From the NCBI RefSeq assembly GCF_000427825.1, contig NZ_ATYT01000007.1:1-64000 (forward strand): 64,000 nucleotides of DNA. Reading direction: 5' to 3'. Shown here piece after piece: positions 62,638 through 64,000 of this stretch. This DNA comes from Thermocrispum municipale DSM 44069. GTDB lineage: Bacteria; Actinomycetota; Actinomycetes; Mycobacteriales; Pseudonocardiaceae. Each line of letters opens with the position of its first letter. Within the stretch, counting starts at the first letter, position 1. Both the position numbers and the translations under genes were made by a program. The notes beneath the pieces were generated by a model. That model searched no databases. It saw nothing but the letters and a program-made list of their open reading frames with translations, and was not told the DNA's origin.

Positions 62638-63321
62638 GTGAGCGAGCAGTCCAGTCCGCAGGGTCGTCCAGCCGAAACGCCGCCGGTGAAGGAGGCGACG
62701 TTCCGGATGCCGCGCATCGCCGTGGTCGCGGCCTTCCTGGCGATGGTCGGTGCCACCCCGTTCGCGTGGTCGGCGTGGTGGCTGACGCCGATCTACTTGG
62801 TCCCGATCTGGTTCATCGTCTGGGTGCTCCGTACCCAGACCACCGTGAACACCGAGACACTGACGCTGCGCACGACGTTTCGCACGCGGGTGCTGTCCTG
62901 GGACGAGCTCACCAAGCTGAATGTCGACCACAAGCGGAAAGTCGGGGCAGAGCTGACCAGCGAGGAGAAGGTCGTTCTGCCCGGGGTGCAACCGCGTCAT
63001 CTGCCGGTGCTCGCCGCGTTCAGCAGCGGCCGCATTCCGGCGTTCGGCCTGGGGAACCAGGAGGCACACCACCCGCCGAAGTCCGTGGACGACTCGGGCG
63101 CCTCCGAAGCGGAGACGGCCTCCTCCGAACCCGGCCCGGGCCCCTCGCAACCGGAGACAGACTCCTCCGAGTCCGGCTCGGGCGCTTCTGAAGCAGAGGC
63201 GGCCTCCTCCGAACCCGGCTCGCGCCCGTCCGACTCCGGCCCGCGCCCGTCCGACTCCGGCTCGCGCCCGTCCGACTCCGGCCCGCGCCCGGACGAACCG
63301 GGCTCAGCGGAACAGGGCTAG
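62638..63321 (+). CDS. Membrane protein, PH-domain-like, with repetitive Ser/Pro tail
   Basis: 227 residues from GTG 62638. Two hydrophobic segments (~28-62) precede a small domain with strand pattern TVNTETLTLRTTFRTRVLSW, like the bacterial PH (DUF2581/bPH_6) proteins of actinobacteria. The last ~85 residues are low-complexity, with near-perfect units of RPSDSG and SSEPGSG. In DNA the tail shows 15-base repeats. Function unknown. Its end overlaps the convergent DoxX gene by 18 bases. Confidence 0.75.
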   Translation: MSEQSSPQGRPAETPPVKEATFRMPRIAVVAAFLAMVGATPFAWSAWWLTPIYLVPIWFIVWVLRTQTTVNTETLTLRTTFRTRVLSWDELTKLNVDHKRKVGAELTSEEKVVLPGVQPRHLPVLAAFSSGRIPAFGLGNQEAHHPPKSVDDSGASEAETASSEPGPGPSQPETDSSESGSGASEAEAASSEPGSRPSDSGPRPSDSGSRPSDSGPRPDEPGSAEQG

Positions 63322-63966
63322 CACGCCCACCACGGCGACGGCCGCGAGCACGATGCCGAAGATGCCCCAGCCGACCGGCCGCTTGCGCCACGGGAAGCCC
63401 GCGTCGATCGCTGCCCGTCCCGGTCCGGTGAACAACAGCACCAGGGCACCGGCACCGATCAGCAGCGGATAGGCGTAGCCGGGAGTCTGCCCGGTGTCGG
63501 TCATGTCCGGGAAGTAGCCGACAGTTCGGTCCAGGTACACCACGCACGAGGTCACCGCGAGGATCGCGGCCGCGGCCAGCGGCGTGAACAAGCCGAGGAT
63601 CAGCGCGCCACCGGCACCGACTTCCACCCCGGCCAGCACCCACGCCAGCGTCGACTCGTTGGAGAAGGCGTACTTCTCACCCAGCATCGTGGCGACCGCG
63701 TCGATACTGCCGCCCTCGAACACGCCGAACTTGTACAGCCCTTTGAGCAGCATGGCCCCGCCGACGGCGATCCGCAGGATCAGCAACCCGAGGTCCAGCC
63801 CGGCGTGCCAGCGCGTGCCGACACGGTCCGCTTCGTACTCGTCGTCGAAGTCGCCGGACGGGTCGATGCCGTCGGTGCGGACCGGCGGCGGTTCCGACTC
63901 CGCTCCCCCCGGCGCCCGGAAGTGCTGCGTCGCTTCGCTGGAGTAGAACTCGTCGTTTGCGCTCAT
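63304..63966 (-). CDS. DoxX-family membrane protein
   Basis: 220 residues. A hydrophilic N-terminus (~1-55) is followed by four or five transmembrane helices with DoxX features (GLLILRIAVGGAMLLKGLYK; GVEVGAGGALILGLFTPLAA). DoxX-like proteins are small quinol- or redox-linked membrane proteins of poorly defined role. ATG 63966. The convergent overlap with the neighbouring gene is in the last six codons. Confidence 0.88.
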   Translation of the reverse strand: MSANDEFYSSEATQHFRAPGGAESEPPPVRTDGIDPSGDFDDEYEADRVGTRWHAGLDLGLLILRIAVGGAMLLKGLYKFGVFEGGSIDAVATMLGEKYAFSNESTLAWVLAGVEVGAGGALILGLFTPLAAAAILAVTSCVVYLDRTVGYFPDMTDTGQTPGYAYPLLIGAGALVLLFTGPGRAAIDAGFPWRKRPVGWGIFGIVLAAVAVVGVLALFR

Positions 63967-64000
63967 GGCGGGGCAGAGTAGCGGGAATTACTCCTAACGG

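Overview
This window is chromosomal DNA from a high-GC actinomycete. The fused 1317-residue EccC, the amino-acid gene order and the many GTG starts fit the Pseudonocardiales (Lentzea, Saccharothrix, Kibdelosporangium or similar); this placement is inferred and no species is claimed.

Left two thirds (1-43.7 kb): a type VII (ESX-like) secretion locus. Divergent transcription starts at about 38.5 kb. To the right run eccC (three P-loop ATPase domains) and, overlapping by 4 bases, a mycosin-like gene whose product has lost the catalytic His and Ser. To the left run eccD, eccB, two small ESX-like helical proteins, a 1144-residue hyperacidic repeat protein, two large proteins (965 and 912 residues) that share a C-terminal WLSED/WGT motif, a YbaB-like protein and another small helical protein. 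Several of these overlap translationally, so they form one apparent operon that ends at a strong hairpin near 25.0 kb. Downstream of it, on the same strand, one reading frame stays open from 24641 to the window edge: at least 8213 residues, incomplete. This giant protein starts with a WXG100/CpnT-like helical domain and carries long low-complexity linkers, several families of internal repeats, coiled coils, a very long beta-rich middle, and an embedded Cys-His-Asp protein-glutaminase-like domain. I take it to be the main cargo of the secretion system. No eccE is visible.

Middle (43.7-47.5 kb): a remnant of a LuxR-type regulator, a DctA-type dicarboxylate symporter with a textbook terminator, an ECF sigma factor without an adjacent anti-sigma gene, about 0.9 kb of decayed sequence with direct repeats, then tRNA-Glu(CTC) and tRNA-Gln(CTG).

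Right part (47.5-64 kb): housekeeping genes, nearly all on the minus strand. They are a HAD hydrolase, gltX, a FAD monooxygenase (plus strand), a fumarylacetoacetase-family hydrolase, cimA, leuB, serA, a small DUF397-like protein, a membrane fatty-acid desaturase, ilvC, ilvN and ilvB. ilvB and cimA each have a leader peptide rich in branched-chain codons followed by a terminator, so both the common pathway and the citramalate entry to isoleucine appear to be attenuation controlled. The window ends with a convergent pair: a two-TM protein with a repetitive tail and a DoxX-like membrane protein.
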